64,000 nucleotides of DNA, taken from assembly GCA_902470065.1 (NCBI GenBank), contig CABRFA010000006.1, positions 1 through 64,000 of the forward strand. Reading direction: 5' to 3'. Under the pieces are notes generated by a model that saw only the letters and a list, made by a program, of their open reading frames with translations, was not told the origin of the DNA and searched no databases. The stretch comes from an uncultured Collinsella sp. (GTDB taxonomy: Bacteria > Actinomycetota > Coriobacteriia > Coriobacteriales > Coriobacteriaceae). Numbering within the stretch: position 1 is the first letter of the stretch; the number at the start of each line of letters is the position of its first letter. Positions 1 to 9,090 of this stretch are shown here, in pieces. The position numbers and the translations under genes are program-made.

Positions 1-80
1 TCGCCCCCGGACAGGCCGTTGTGGTCTACCGCGGCGACATCGTCCTCGGCGGCGGTACCGTGACCGGCGCCATCAAGTAG
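1..80 (+). CDS. mnmA: tRNA-specific 2-thiouridylase MnmA, C-terminal end (partial)
   Basis: Only the last 25 codons and the TAG stop (78-80) lie in the window; the gene starts before base 1. The tail reads APGQAVVVYRGDIVLGGG, which matches the conserved closing PGQ-x-V-x-Y-x-G-D-x-V-L-G-G-G beta-barrel segment of MnmA. That family thiolates U34 of tRNA Lys, Glu and Gln. The catalytic cysteines and PP-loop are not visible, so the call rests on this one motif. The gene converges on the M42 peptidase gene. Confidence 0.75.
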   Translation, partial: APGQAVVVYRGDIVLGGGTVTGAIK

Positions 81-98
81 TCCCATCCCCTCCATAAC

Positions 99-161
99 TT
101 GCGGTGAAATAGGGACTGTTTAAGCGTTTAAAACCGCCAAACAGTCCCTATTTCACCGCAA
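99..161. repeat. Family A palindromic repeat, copy A1
   Basis: A 23-bp inverted repeat (arm TTGCGGTGAAATAGGGACTG..., 99-121 with 139-161) encloses a 17-bp loop containing AGCGTTTAA. The same element recurs at 33221, 47174 and 60974. It sits between two convergent gene ends. No T-run follows, so it is not a textbook terminator. Confidence 0.85.
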
Positions 162-173
162 CTTAGAGAGGAC

Positions 174-207
174 GGCCTCGGTCGGTACTGCCGTATCAGC
201 CGAGGCC
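174..207. terminator. Hairpin between convergent genes, possible terminator
   Basis: An 8-bp stem GGCCTCGG/CCGAGGCC with an 18-base loop lies 10 bp past the peptidase stop codon. No U-tract is present on either strand, so function as a terminator is uncertain. Confidence 0.35.
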
Positions 208-216
208 GCTGCATCG

Positions 217-1245
217 TTAGCGCTGAACGTAGGCGCGAACCAGCTCGTAAGTGTTGCGCACGCCGTCCATGTGGCTGCGCTCGTAGTTGTGGCTCGCGTA
301 CACGCCGGGGCCGATCAGGCCGTGACGGATGTCGTAGCCGGCGGAAAGCGTGGCCTCAACGTCCGAGCCGTAATGCGGGTACACATCGATGGCGTAATCG
401 AGCTCAAGCTCGCGCGCAATATTGGACAGCGTGGTCACCAGATCGTAGTTGTAGGGGCCACCCGAATCCTTGGCGCAAATCGACACCATGCGCTCGGTGC
501 AGCCCAGGTCGTCGCCCACGCAGCCCATGTCAACGCTGATCATCTCGCGCGTGTCGGCCGGCACGAAAGCACCGCCGTGGCCGACCTCCTCGTACACGGT
601 AAAGAGCAGCGACACCTTGCGCGAAAGCGACACCTCGCCATCAGCAACAGCGCGGGCAAGACCCAGCAGAATCGACGCCGACAGCTTGTCGTCAAGGAAG
701 CGACTCTTGATGAAGCCGCTCTCCGTCACCGTGGTTCGCGGATCCATAGCGATGATGTCGCCGGTCTGAATGCCCAGCTCAAGCACATCGTCCTTGCTGT
801 CGACATTCTCATCGAGCAGGATTTCCATGTTCTTCTCGATGGTCTTGACCGGCTCGTCGGCCACGTGCGCCGAAGGCTCGGTGTTAAGAACCACACCCGT
901 GTACACATTGCCGTCACGCGTGTAGACGGTGCAGTTCTCGCCATCGGCCGTAGACCACTGATGCCCGCCGAGCGTCGTGGGACGCAGACGGCCATTGTCC
1001 TTAATGGAGCGTACCATGGCGCCCAGGGTATCGACATGGCTCGCCAACACGAGCGGCTCGCCCTCACCACCAAGCTCAACGAGCACATTGCCCTTGTTAG
1101 AACGCTCGGGGCCAAAGCCCATATCGCGCAGGGTCTCCATCAGATAATCAGTCGCCGCACGGGTATAGCCCGTCGGCGAAGCAATCGAGGTAAGCGCCTT
1201 CAGCTGGTCAGTAATATAGGAGAGCGTAGAATCCATCTTGGACAC
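217..1245 (-). CDS. M42 family metallopeptidase (glutamyl aminopeptidase/cellulase-M type)
   Basis: A cytoplasmic di-zinc aminopeptidase of clan MH that trims N-terminal residues from peptides. Family metal-ligand and catalytic motifs are present in order: ASHVDTLG (His/Asp), FLDDKLSA (bridging Asp), EEVGHGG (catalytic Glu pair), SVDMG (Asp) and a late His in PHYGSDV. Length 343 aa is normal for M42. The GTG at 1245 is chosen because AAGGG lies 8 bases before it; an ATG three codons later (1236) is possible but badly spaced. It stands alone between a convergent mnmA and the 1.3-1.5 kb spacer. Substrate specificity cannot be read from sequence. Confidence 0.85.
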   Translation of the reverse strand: MSKMDSTLSYITDQLKALTSIASPTGYTRAATDYLMETLRDMGFGPERSNKGNVLVELGGEGEPLVLASHVDTLGAMVRSIKDNGRLRPTTLGGHQWSTADGENCTVYTRDGNVYTGVVLNTEPSAHVADEPVKTIEKNMEILLDENVDSKDDVLELGIQTGDIIAMDPRTTVTESGFIKSRFLDDKLSASILLGLARAVADGEVSLSRKVSLLFTVYEEVGHGGAFVPADTREMISVDMGCVGDDLGCTERMVSICAKDSGGPYNYDLVTTLSNIARELELDYAIDVYPHYGSDVEATLSAGYDIRHGLIGPGVYASHNYERSHMDGVRNTYELVRAYVQR

Positions 1246-1364
1246 CAAAGTCACCCTTTCATATCGAATTAAACCCACAGCAACAATACCACCGCGAACC
1301 ATCTTTTTACTTAGCGAGATAACCCATTGAGCTCCTCAGAACTGCGCCCGCCACGATAACGAGC

Positions 1365-1494
1365 CGGCGGGCCCCTGCCCGTTAGCCCACAATCTTCCCG
1401 CAGGACGGAGGAAGCCCCCGCCGCACGAAGTGCGCAGCGGGGGCTTCCGACATGTCCGAGGACGATTGTGGGGCTAACGGGCAGAGGCCCGCCG
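1365..1494. repeat. Family F long palindromic element, copy F1
   Basis: About 130 bp. Outer arms of about 30 bp (start CGGCGGGCCCCTGCCCGTTA, end TAACGGGCAGAGGCCCGCCG) pair almost perfectly. Inside is a core of about 75 bp with a nested GAAGCCCCCGC/GCGGGGGCTTC hairpin. The core, in inverted orientation, reappears at 60722-60844 with entirely different outer arms. It begins 7 bp after the fucO stop codon. Confidence 0.85.
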
Positions 1495-1501
1495 AACCAA
1501 G

Positions 1502-2668
1502 TTAGGCAGCCGGGCAGATCTTCTTGAAGAGCTCGATGACGTCGTCGAGCGTCGCCTCGCGCGGGTTACCCGGGAAACAGGCGTCGGCCATGGCGTCCTT
1601 GGCCAGGACCTCGATCTCGTCAGCCTTCATGGCCTCGCAGACGTGCGGGATGTTCACGTCGGCGGAAAGCTGCTTGACGGCGGCGATAGCGGCGTCGGCG
1701 GCCTCGTCGGTGCTCATGCCCGTGGTGTCAACACCCATGGCGACGGCAACCTTGGCCAGACGCTCGGCGCAAACCGGCTTGTTGAACTCCATGGCGATCG
1801 GCAGCAGCATGGCGCAGGCGACGCCGTGCGGGGTGTCGTAGTGAGCGGACAGGGTGTGAGCCATGGCGTGGTCGATGCCCAGGCCAACGTTGGAGAAGCC
1901 CATGCCGGCGACATACTGGCCAAGGGCCATGCCCTCGCGGCCGGAGCCGGGCTGGCCGGACTTGGCCTCGGCGACAGAGTCGCGCAGATTCTCGCTGATC
2001 AGCTTAATAGCCTCAAAGTGGAACATGTCAGAGAGCTCCCAAGCGCCCTTGGTGGTGTAGCCCTCGATGGCGTGGGTCAGAGCGTCCATACCGGTGGAGG
2101 CGGTCAGGCCGGCGGGCATGGAAGCCATCATGTCGGGGTCGACGACGGCGACCTCGGGGGCGTCGTTGGTGTCGACGCACACGAACTTGCGGACCTTCTC
2201 GGGGTCGGTGATGACGTAGTTGATGGTCACCTCGGCGGCGGTACCGGCGGTCGTCGGCACGGCGATGGTGAACACGGCGTGGTTCTTAGTGGGAGCAACG
2301 CCCTCGAGGCTGCGGACATCGGCGAACTCGGGGTTGTTGATGATGATGCCGATGGCCTTGGCGGTGTCCATGGAGGAGCCACCACCGATGGTCACGATAG
2401 CGTCAGCATCGGCGGCCTTGAAGGCCTCGACGCCGTCCTTGACGTTCTGGATGGTGGGGTTGGGCTTAATCTCGGAGTAGAGGCTCCAAGCGATGCCGGC
2501 AGCGTCGAGCTCGTCGGTCACCTTGGCGGTAACGCCAAACTTGACCAGATCGGGGTCGGAGCAGACGAAGATCTTCTTGTAGCCGCGACGCTGGAGCTCG
2601 CCGGGGATCTCCTTAATGGCGCCGGAACCATGATAAGAGATGGTATTGAGAACGAAACGATTAGCCAT
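1502..2668 (-). CDS. fucO: Iron-containing alcohol dehydrogenase, lactaldehyde reductase (FucO type)
   Basis: A group III Fe-dependent dehydrogenase; E. coli FucO reduces L-lactaldehyde to 1,2-propanediol with NADH during fucose/rhamnose fermentation. Similarity to FucO is visible across the whole 388 aa, including NNPEFADVRSLEG, TTAGTAAEVTINYVITD, ALTHAIEGY and GQYVAGMGFSNVGLG. Iron ligands are the Asp and His of DALTHAIE plus the His residues in GIDHAMAH and YDTPHG. The nucleotide-binding GGGSSMDTAKA is intact. ATG at 2668 follows GGGAGG by 7 bases. No fucose or rhamnose genes adjoin, so the in vivo substrate could be another short aldehyde. Confidence 0.85.
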   Translation of the reverse strand: MANRFVLNTISYHGSGAIKEIPGELQRRGYKKIFVCSDPDLVKFGVTAKVTDELDAAGIAWSLYSEIKPNPTIQNVKDGVEAFKAADADAIVTIGGGSSMDTAKAIGIIINNPEFADVRSLEGVAPTKNHAVFTIAVPTTAGTAAEVTINYVITDPEKVRKFVCVDTNDAPEVAVVDPDMMASMPAGLTASTGMDALTHAIEGYTTKGAWELSDMFHFEAIKLISENLRDSVAEAKSGQPGSGREGMALGQYVAGMGFSNVGLGIDHAMAHTLSAHYDTPHGVACAMLLPIAMEFNKPVCAERLAKVAVAMGVDTTGMSTDEAADAAIAAVKQLSADVNIPHVCEAMKADEIEVLAKDAMADACFPGNPREATLDDVIELFKKICPAA

Positions 2669-2727
2669 TGATAGCCTCCCATCGTGTGCGGGGCACCCAT
2701 TACGCCCCACGCTATGAGTCCCATCCT

Positions 2728-2782
2728 AACGCTTTTGAAACAAAAAACGCGTGAGAACGTCAAACTATTTAAAGCGTTTCAA
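2728..2782 (-). promoter_or_regulatory. Paired LacI/CcpA-like operator motifs upstream of the FucO-type gene
   Basis: Two related motifs in opposite orientation, AACGCTTTTGAAAC (2728-2741) and TTTAAAGCGTTTCAA (2768-2782), lie 60-115 bp upstream of the fucO start. They resemble half-symmetric LacI/GalR-family sites (AAAGCGTTT). A possible -35 TTGACG lies between them on the minus strand; the -10 is weak. This is inference from motif shape only. Confidence 0.3.
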
Positions 2783-2791
2783 CAGATGATG

Positions 2792-2829
2792 AAAAAAATG
2801 CGGCGAAGGGACAGCCCCTTTGCCGCATT
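2792..2829 (-). terminator. Intrinsic terminator after the YoaK-like gene
   Basis: On the minus strand a strong stem TGCGGCAAAGGGG/CCCTTCGCCGCA with a 4-base loop is followed directly by a run of T. It lies 4 bp past the stop of the gene at 2833-3549. Confidence 0.85.
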
Positions 2830-2832
2830 CGG

Positions 2833-3549
2833 TTACTTTCGGCAGCCCTCTTTCCAAGCCTCGGCCGCAACCTTCCAGCGTAAGCGCAAGTCGCGCTCGC
2901 GGTCGATAAACATGATGGCAAACGCGACAAACAGCAGCAAGCTCGCCACGACGATGGCATGCAGGCCCATGCGCTCAATGCACCAGTTGCCCAACACGGC
3001 GCCAAACACAAAGGTAAAGATCACGCCAAAGTACAGCAGGCCGTTTTCCAAAAAGCCGCGCCTGTGGGTGATGATGTAATCGTCCACGTTTTGCAGCGCG
3101 TTGCGCAAGTTGCCGATGCACATGGTCGTAGCGATGCCGTGACCGTGAATCTTGCGGAAGCTCTCGACCTGCATGCCGCAGGCAAACGAGGTGAGGCAGT
3201 TGGCGAGCAGGTTGAAATTGCCGCCCGGGATAAAGCTCACTCCCAACAAGATAACGGCTTCAAAAAACACCGTCACCTGACGCCAGTGGATCACGCTGCC
3301 AAAACGCTCGTGTACCAGGTCGGCAAGCATAATGCCCACAGCAAACGAAACCACAGGGAAGAAGTAGCGCCCCGCAAGTGCCCAATTGCCCTCCGAGATG
3401 CTCACGCCCACGAGCAGGATGTTGCCCGTCTGCGCGTTGGCGAAAACATGGTCGCGCCCAATGTACGAATAAACGTCCATAAAGCCACCGGCAAGCGCCA
3501 AGATGATGCCCAGCTCAATAGACTCCGATATCTGTTTGGCACGCTGCAT
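2833..3549 (-). CDS. YoaK/DUF1275 family membrane protein
   Basis: A 238-aa polytopic inner-membrane protein of unknown function. DUF1275 hallmarks include an N-terminal segment with GGFMDVYSYI, the NAQTGNILL motif and a mid-protein CGMQVESFRK with TTMCIGNLRNAL. Around six hydrophobic helices are visible. The start at 3549 (MQRAKQISESIELG) is chosen because GGAGG lies 10 bases before; the frame is open further upstream without a ribosome site. It is a single-gene unit closed by a good terminator and divergent from the YgiQ gene. No substrate can be inferred. Confidence 0.8.
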   Translation of the reverse strand: MQRAKQISESIELGIILALAGGFMDVYSYIGRDHVFANAQTGNILLVGVSISEGNWALAGRYFFPVVSFAVGIMLADLVHERFGSVIHWRQVTVFFEAVILLGVSFIPGGNFNLLANCLTSFACGMQVESFRKIHGHGIATTMCIGNLRNALQNVDDYIITHRRGFLENGLLYFGVIFTFVFGAVLGNWCIERMGLHAIVVASLLLFVAFAIMFIDRERDLRLRWKVAAEAWKEGCRK

Positions 3550-3802
3550 CGCCGTGCATCCTCCTTGTTGACGACCCTCTCGTGCGTTGGCGGAAACATA
3601 ACCGCCGTTCATACTGTAACCCATTGACAACATGGCGTGCGCGCGAGACGGGTTCTCCAACGCGCAGATACACAGTCTGGAAACAAACGACTGGCTCAGC
3701 GACGCTCTCACTCACCAGCTCATGTACTCCACCAGTCTTTTTAGCGCCGTCCCAAAAAGACTGGTTACAATTACGTGCAGCATACAGACACCGGGAGGGA
3801 TC

Positions 3803-5950
3803 GTGGCAAAAAAGCCTCAGTACGCTCAGAACAGCCAACGCGGACAGCAGGGCAAACAGGGCCAGCAGCAAAAGCGCGGCGGCAAGGCGCAGGCCACGGT
3901 CGCCCGCACCAAGCATTCCCAAGCGACGCCCGTCCGTCCTTGGCGTCCAGGCCGCGATAAGTTCCTCCCCGTCAGCCGCGCCGACATGGATGCGCGCGGC
4001 TGGGACCAGTGCGACTTCGTCTATATCTGCGGTGATGCCTACGTGGACCATCCGAGCTTTGGCATGGCTATCATCAGCCGCGTACTCGACGCGCACGGTT
4101 ACAAAGTGGGCATCATCTGCCAGCCCGACTGGACCGACCCCGCCAGCATCACTGCGCTCGGCGAGCCGCGCCTGGGGTTTCTCGTCAGTGCCGGCAACAT
4201 GGACTCCATGGTCAACCACTATTCGGTGACCAAGCACCGCCGCCACACCGACGCCTATACCCCCGGCGGCGAGGAAGGTCACCGTCCCAACCGTGCCGTC
4301 ACGGTCTACGGCAATCTCATCCGTCAGACGTTCAAGGACGCCCCCATCATCATCGGCGGCATCGAGGCAAGCCTGCGCCGACTGGCCCACTACGACTACT
4401 GGCAGGATAAGCTCAAGCGCTCGGTGCTGCTCGACTCGGGCGCCGACATCCTCATCTACGGCATGGGCGAGCACGCGATTGTCGAGATCGCCGACGCGCT
4501 CGACGCGGGGCTGCCCGTCGATCAGATCACCTATATCAACGGCACCGTCTACCGCACCAGCTCGCTCGACGAGGTCTACGACTACGACTTGCTGCCCAGC
4601 TGGGACGACCTTGCCGCCGACAAGCTCAATTACGCGCGCAGCTTTAACGTACAGCAGCAGAACATGGACCCCATCACCGGGCATCGTCTGGTAGAGCCCT
4701 ACCCCAACAGCGTCTATGTGGTGCAGAACCCACCGTCGGCCACGCTCACCACCGACGAGATGGACGAGGTGGCCGAACTCCCCTACGCACGCGACTGGCA
4801 TCCCGACTACGACGCGGCAGGCGGCGTGCCAGCCTTTGCCGAGATCAAGTTTTCCATTAGCTCCAACCGCGGTTGTTTTGGCGAGTGTTCGTTTTGCGCC
4901 CTCACCTTCCACCAGGGCCGCGTGTTGCAGATGCGCAGCCACGACTCGATCATGCGCGAGGCCGAGCTGCTCACACGCGATCCCGAGTTTAAGGGCTACA
5001 TCAACGACGTAGGCGGACCGACGGCCAACTTTAGCCGTCCCGCCTGCGACAAGCAGCTCAAGCACGGCGTGTGCAAGAACAAGCGCTGCCTATGGCCGAG
5101 CGTGTGCAAGAACATGGTGGTCGACGAGAGCGGCTACACGCAGCTGCTGCGCGACCTACGCCAGCTGCCGGGCGTCAAGAAGGTCTTCGTCCGCAGCGGC
5201 ATCCGTTTTGACTACACTATGGCCGATGCCTCGGACGAGTTTTTGCGCGAGCTGCTGGAGCACCATGTCTCGGGCCAGCTACGCGTGGCGCCCGAGCATG
5301 TGAGCGACGCGGTGCTCTCCGTGATGGGCAAGCCGAGCCGCGCCGTCTACGATGCGTTCTGTCGCAAATTTGAGCGCCTGAACCGCGAGTACGGACTCAA
5401 GCAGTACGTGGTGCCGTATCTGATCTCGAGCCACCCCGGCTCGACGATGAAGGAAGCCGTGGACCTTGCCGAGGCCGTGCGCGACATGGGCTACATGCCC
5501 GAGCAGGTGCAGGACTTCTACCCTACGCCGTCCACCATGTCGACCTGCATGTACTACACCGGCGTGGACCCGCGCACCATGGAGCCGATCTACGTGGCGC
5601 GCGACCCGCACGAGAAGGCTATGCAACGCGCGCTCATCCAGTATCGCAAGCCCGAGAACTACAAGCTGGTACGTGAGGCGCTGGAGAAGGCCGGCCGCCG
5701 CGATCTGATCGGCTACACCAAGCATTGCCTGATTCGTCCCGTGCCGCCGCGCCCGGGCGAGACGTCTGCCGGCGGTGGGCATGGCACTGGCAAGAAGGGC
5801 GGCAAGGCCCACGGCGGCGCTGGTGGTGCCGGCAAGGGGCCTAAGGGCAGCAAGGGATACGGCGGTATGTCCCGCGCGCAGAACACTGCCGGTCGCAATC
5901 GCGCGGCACAGGGGCGTCAGGGCGCCAACGGAGGCGGCAGACGCAACTAG
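3803..5950 (+). CDS. ygiQ: YgiQ family radical SAM protein (UPF0313)
   Basis: A 715-aa radical SAM enzyme of unknown reaction. The [4Fe-4S]/SAM motif is the CxxxCxxC in SNRGCFGECSFCALTFHQG, preceded by the long YgiQ N-terminal domain. GTG at 3803 is supported by GGGAGG four bases upstream; an in-frame ATG further up lacks a ribosome site. The first 40 residues are Gln/Lys-rich and the last 60 are Gly/Lys-rich, low complexity and basic, features outside the conserved core that suggest nucleic-acid or ribosome contact (inference). Monocistronic, followed by a GC-rich hairpin at 6006-6046. Confidence 0.88.
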   Translation: MAKKPQYAQNSQRGQQGKQGQQQKRGGKAQATVARTKHSQATPVRPWRPGRDKFLPVSRADMDARGWDQCDFVYICGDAYVDHPSFGMAIISRVLDAHGYKVGIICQPDWTDPASITALGEPRLGFLVSAGNMDSMVNHYSVTKHRRHTDAYTPGGEEGHRPNRAVTVYGNLIRQTFKDAPIIIGGIEASLRRLAHYDYWQDKLKRSVLLDSGADILIYGMGEHAIVEIADALDAGLPVDQITYINGTVYRTSSLDEVYDYDLLPSWDDLAADKLNYARSFNVQQQNMDPITGHRLVEPYPNSVYVVQNPPSATLTTDEMDEVAELPYARDWHPDYDAAGGVPAFAEIKFSISSNRGCFGECSFCALTFHQGRVLQMRSHDSIMREAELLTRDPEFKGYINDVGGPTANFSRPACDKQLKHGVCKNKRCLWPSVCKNMVVDESGYTQLLRDLRQLPGVKKVFVRSGIRFDYTMADASDEFLRELLEHHVSGQLRVAPEHVSDAVLSVMGKPSRAVYDAFCRKFERLNREYGLKQYVVPYLISSHPGSTMKEAVDLAEAVRDMGYMPEQVQDFYPTPSTMSTCMYYTGVDPRTMEPIYVARDPHEKAMQRALIQYRKPENYKLVREALEKAGRRDLIGYTKHCLIRPVPPRPGETSAGGGHGTGKKGGKAHGGAGGAGKGPKGSKGYGGMSRAQNTAGRNRAAQGRQGANGGGRRN

Positions 5951-6005
5951 CGAAGCGAGGCGGCATGCCGCCGTTGGCGACACGACACGCCCCACCAATA
6001 AAATG

Positions 6006-6046
6006 CCGCTCGCCGGGGCGTCGCAGAACGATTCCCCGGCGAGCGG
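6006..6046. terminator. Convergent-gene hairpin terminator
   Basis: A 13-bp perfect stem CCGCTCGCCGGGG/CCCCGGCGAGCGG with a 15-base loop lies between the YgiQ stop and the convergent PTS stop. On the minus strand it is followed by CATTTTATT. It probably serves both directions, better for the PTS operon. Confidence 0.7.
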
Positions 6047-6076
6047 CCGATTAATATTGTCTATCTCAAAACGTCG

Positions 6077-7447
6077 TTACTTTTTGTCGAAACGACCATA
6101 GAGCGCAAACGAGAGCGCCGCAGAGATAACCCAAGTCAAAGCGATGCAGACGATAATCATGATCAGGTTCATGGGATTGCCGCTTGGATCGGCATAAACG
6201 GGCAACGAGGTAATGCCGGGCATAACAAAGCCGAAGCACTTTGCGCCGAGAACAACGGTAAGCGCACCGCCAATGCCATCCGCGATCATCGCAGCGATAA
6301 GCGGAGTCCTGTTAGGAACCTGAACGGTAAACAAGGCGGGCTCGGAAATTCCCATAAATGCTGAGAAGGCGCACGTCATTGCAGCGGACTTGAGCTTTTC
6401 GTCGGTCATGCGCAGGGCTGCACCAAAAGACGCACCGCTTTCGGCGAGGTTATGGCAGAAAGAGATCGGGAGCAGATAGTCATACCCAAGCGTTGCGATA
6501 TTGGAAATCTGGATAGGGCTCGTTGACTGATGCATGCCGAAGAGCACGATAAGCGGCATAAAGAAGCCCAGCAGAAAACCGGCAACGGGGCCTAACGTCG
6601 AGAATAGCCAAACGATACCGTTGGCAAGACCAAGACCGCACCAGGCACCAATCGGAGCGAGCACAAACAGGTTGACGGGAATCACGATAGCAAGGGAGAG
6701 CGCCGGAACGACAACGAGCTTAAAAAGATCCGGCACGACTTTGTCGATTGCGCGATATACAAAAGACAAGCCAATGACGCCAAAGATAACCGGGAACACG
6801 GAATCGGCGTAGCTAAAAATCGGCACCGCAAAACCGAACAGCGCAAGGGGCGTCTCGCCCGTACCGACAGCGTTGACAATGGTCGGGTACATCAGCGATC
6901 CGGCAACACAAAGCGCAAGCGAACGGTTGACTCGGAACTTATCAGCTGTAGACATTGCCAGCAAAAACGGCAAGAAGTAGAACGGGATATCCGAAATCAT
7001 ATTGAATATCGCAAAGTCGCCGGCACCCGTGTCGATTCCAAAAGCCGCGATAGCAGCCAGGATGCCCTTTACGATGCCTCCCGCCACCAGTGCGGGAATG
7101 ATAGCGGAGAAGATGCCGGTGATGATATCGAATACGCGAGCCGAACCTTTTTGGAGCTCAGGCTGCTCGGCGTCGGCGGAGACCTCGCCACCCATCCTGT
7201 CGCCTAGCATGGGCTCCAATTCGTCATATACCGACCCCACGCTGGCGCCGATGATAACCTGCCACTGCCCGTCTTTAACCTGCGCGCCCAAGGCGCCGTC
7301 AAGCGTCTTAAGGGCCTCCAGGTCTGCCTTGCTATCGTCCTTCAGGTTGAATCTGAGCCTTGTAATGCAGTGCGTTGCCATAACAACGTTATCGGCGCCG
7401 CCCACGAGCTCGAGGACACGAGCGGCCAGTTCCTTCTTGTCTGCCAC
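6077..7447 (-). CDS. PTS beta-glucoside-type EIIBC permease
   Basis: Imports and phosphorylates a beta-glucoside. An N-terminal EIIB domain carries the phospho-accepting Cys27 in THCITRLRF; an EIIC domain of about ten membrane segments follows from about residue 100, with GMHQSTSP and MGISEPALF motifs of the Glc/Bgl superfamily. At 456 aa it ends after EIIC, so it lacks the EIIA domain found in BglF and must borrow one. GTG at 7447 follows AGGAG by 8 bases. It lies 11 bp downstream of the GH1 phosphoglucosidase and is surely co-transcribed with it. Confidence 0.88.
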   Translation of the reverse strand: MADKKELAARVLELVGGADNVVMATHCITRLRFNLKDDSKADLEALKTLDGALGAQVKDGQWQVIIGASVGSVYDELEPMLGDRMGGEVSADAEQPELQKGSARVFDIITGIFSAIIPALVAGGIVKGILAAIAAFGIDTGAGDFAIFNMISDIPFYFLPFLLAMSTADKFRVNRSLALCVAGSLMYPTIVNAVGTGETPLALFGFAVPIFSYADSVFPVIFGVIGLSFVYRAIDKVVPDLFKLVVVPALSLAIVIPVNLFVLAPIGAWCGLGLANGIVWLFSTLGPVAGFLLGFFMPLIVLFGMHQSTSPIQISNIATLGYDYLLPISFCHNLAESGASFGAALRMTDEKLKSAAMTCAFSAFMGISEPALFTVQVPNRTPLIAAMIADGIGGALTVVLGAKCFGFVMPGITSLPVYADPSGNPMNLIMIIVCIALTWVISAALSFALYGRFDKK

Positions 7448-7458
7448 AACAATCACTC

Positions 7459-8937
7459 CTACCCAAGATCCTCGCCATTAGTGGCGATACATTTCTGATA
7501 CCAATAGAAAGAGTCTTTACGCGAGCGCTCCGCAGTGCCGTTGCCGCAATTATCCAGATCGACATAGATAAGCCCGTAGCGCTTGTCCATCGTAAGAGGA
7601 CCACAGGCAACAAGGTCAATGAATCCCCAGATCATGTATCCGCGCACGTCAACGCCATCGATCACCGCTTCCTTAAGGCACTTTATGTGCTGGCGCAAAT
7701 AATCGATTCGATACTCGTCGTGGATGCTGCCATCCTCCTCGACTACATCAGATGTACCGAGGCCGTTCTCGGCGATATACAGGGGCAGCCCATAGCGGTC
7801 ATACATCTGGTTAAGGGTAACCCTCAGGCCAATGGGATCGAGCTGCCAGCCCCACTCACTCGTCTCGAGATAAGGGTTCTTGTTTGCCATGACCAGATTT
7901 CCCGCAGTCTTCTCCCATCCCTGATCGCAGGTGGATACCTGGGAAAAGTAGTACGAGAAGGCCAGGAAGTCGACCGTGTTGCGAGCGATGAGCTCTTCAT
8001 CGCCCGGCTCCATTTGAATCTCGATATCGCACGCGTCGAAATAGCGATTCATATAAGCGGGGTATTTTCCACGAGCCATCACATCCGTATAGAACCAGTT
8101 GGAATACTGGTCGTCGTGAATAGCCTGCATGTTATCTTCGGGACGGCAGGTGGCGGGATACGTACAGAATCGAGCGATCATGCCGCCAACAGGAGTATCG
8201 GGCGAAAGACGATGGACAATCTCGACGGCACGCGCATTGGCAACGAACTCGTGGTGCAGGCACTGGAAGATGGCTCGATCGAAGTTCTCCCCCTCTTCGT
8301 CTTTGACCAGACAGACCCCGTCCCAAGGCGAAAAACGCGCTGCATTGAACTCGTTAAAAGGCAGCCAGAAATCGACCAGATCGCCCAATTCCGTAACGAT
8401 TGTCTCGACATAGCGGGCGAAGAAATCAATCGTCTTGCGATTCTTCCATCCCCCATATGTGGTGACAAGATTTACCGGGATGTCATAGTGGAGCATGGTG
8501 ACGAAGGTTTTAATGCCGTGCTTTTTGCACTCACCCAGCATGCTTCGATACCACTCGATGCCTTCGCGGTTAGGCTCAAGATCATCTCCGTTAGGATAGA
8601 TCCGGCTCCAGCAAATAGAGGTGCGGAACAGCTTGAGGCCCATCTCCGCAAAAAGCGCGATGTCCTCACGGTAGTGATGATAGAAGTCGTTACCGCGCCT
8701 AAACGGGTAGAACTCAACACCATCATCTGCGAGAGCGTTCATTAGTTCGTCATGGCAGAAGGGGTTGTTTTGATGCTTGTCCTCAATCTGGTCATGAGTC
8801 CAGGTACCATCCAGCCATCGACAATCCTGTGTCGACTTTCCCTTTCCGCCCTCATTCCAGGCGCCATCGGCCTGCGAGCACGATATGGCTCCGCCCCATA
8901 AAAAGTCGGAGTCAAACCCATGTTTTAACTTACTCAT
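7459..8937 (-). CDS. GH1 6-phospho-beta-glucosidase
   Basis: Hydrolyses 6-phospho-beta-glucosides delivered by the adjacent PTS to glucose-6-phosphate and the aglycone, in the cytoplasm. A 492-aa GH1 TIM barrel: N-terminal FLWGGAISCSQADGAW, acid/base Glu196 in WLPFNEFN and nucleophile Glu390 in LYIAENGLG. The C-terminal region SFYWYQKCIATNGE is typical of the BglA/AscB/BglB group. ATG at 8937 is preceded by AAGGAGGGCAA. It is first in a two-gene operon and divergent from an AraC-type regulator that likely controls it. Confidence 0.92.
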   Translation of the reverse strand: MSKLKHGFDSDFLWGGAISCSQADGAWNEGGKGKSTQDCRWLDGTWTHDQIEDKHQNNPFCHDELMNALADDGVEFYPFRRGNDFYHHYREDIALFAEMGLKLFRTSICWSRIYPNGDDLEPNREGIEWYRSMLGECKKHGIKTFVTMLHYDIPVNLVTTYGGWKNRKTIDFFARYVETIVTELGDLVDFWLPFNEFNAARFSPWDGVCLVKDEEGENFDRAIFQCLHHEFVANARAVEIVHRLSPDTPVGGMIARFCTYPATCRPEDNMQAIHDDQYSNWFYTDVMARGKYPAYMNRYFDACDIEIQMEPGDEELIARNTVDFLAFSYYFSQVSTCDQGWEKTAGNLVMANKNPYLETSEWGWQLDPIGLRVTLNQMYDRYGLPLYIAENGLGTSDVVEEDGSIHDEYRIDYLRQHIKCLKEAVIDGVDVRGYMIWGFIDLVACGPLTMDKRYGLIYVDLDNCGNGTAERSRKDSFYWYQKCIATNGEDLG

Positions 8938-9090
8938 TTGCCCTCCTTGATCGGATGCTCCAGCGGATAACCCAATACTAGGAAGAACAAGATGCATAAG
9001 ATATCGCATAGAAAGCGTGGGTTTATAACATTTTTTTAGATATAATACCGTTTAAGGCATCGATTCTACCGTTCACCCCTGGAGCACCCC
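8938..9090. promoter_or_regulatory. Divergent promoter region of the beta-glucoside operon and AraC regulator
   Basis: The 153-bp spacer is AT-rich compared with its surroundings. A perfect TATAAT (9041-9046) reads rightward toward the regulator start at 9091, but no good -35 is present, as expected of an activator-dependent promoter. Leftward candidates are weaker. No clear inverted repeat was found. Confidence 0.4.

Noticed and set aside
3515..5065. A 516-codon minus-strand frame opposite YgiQ
   Set aside because: Antisense shadow of a gene with an intact radical SAM motif.
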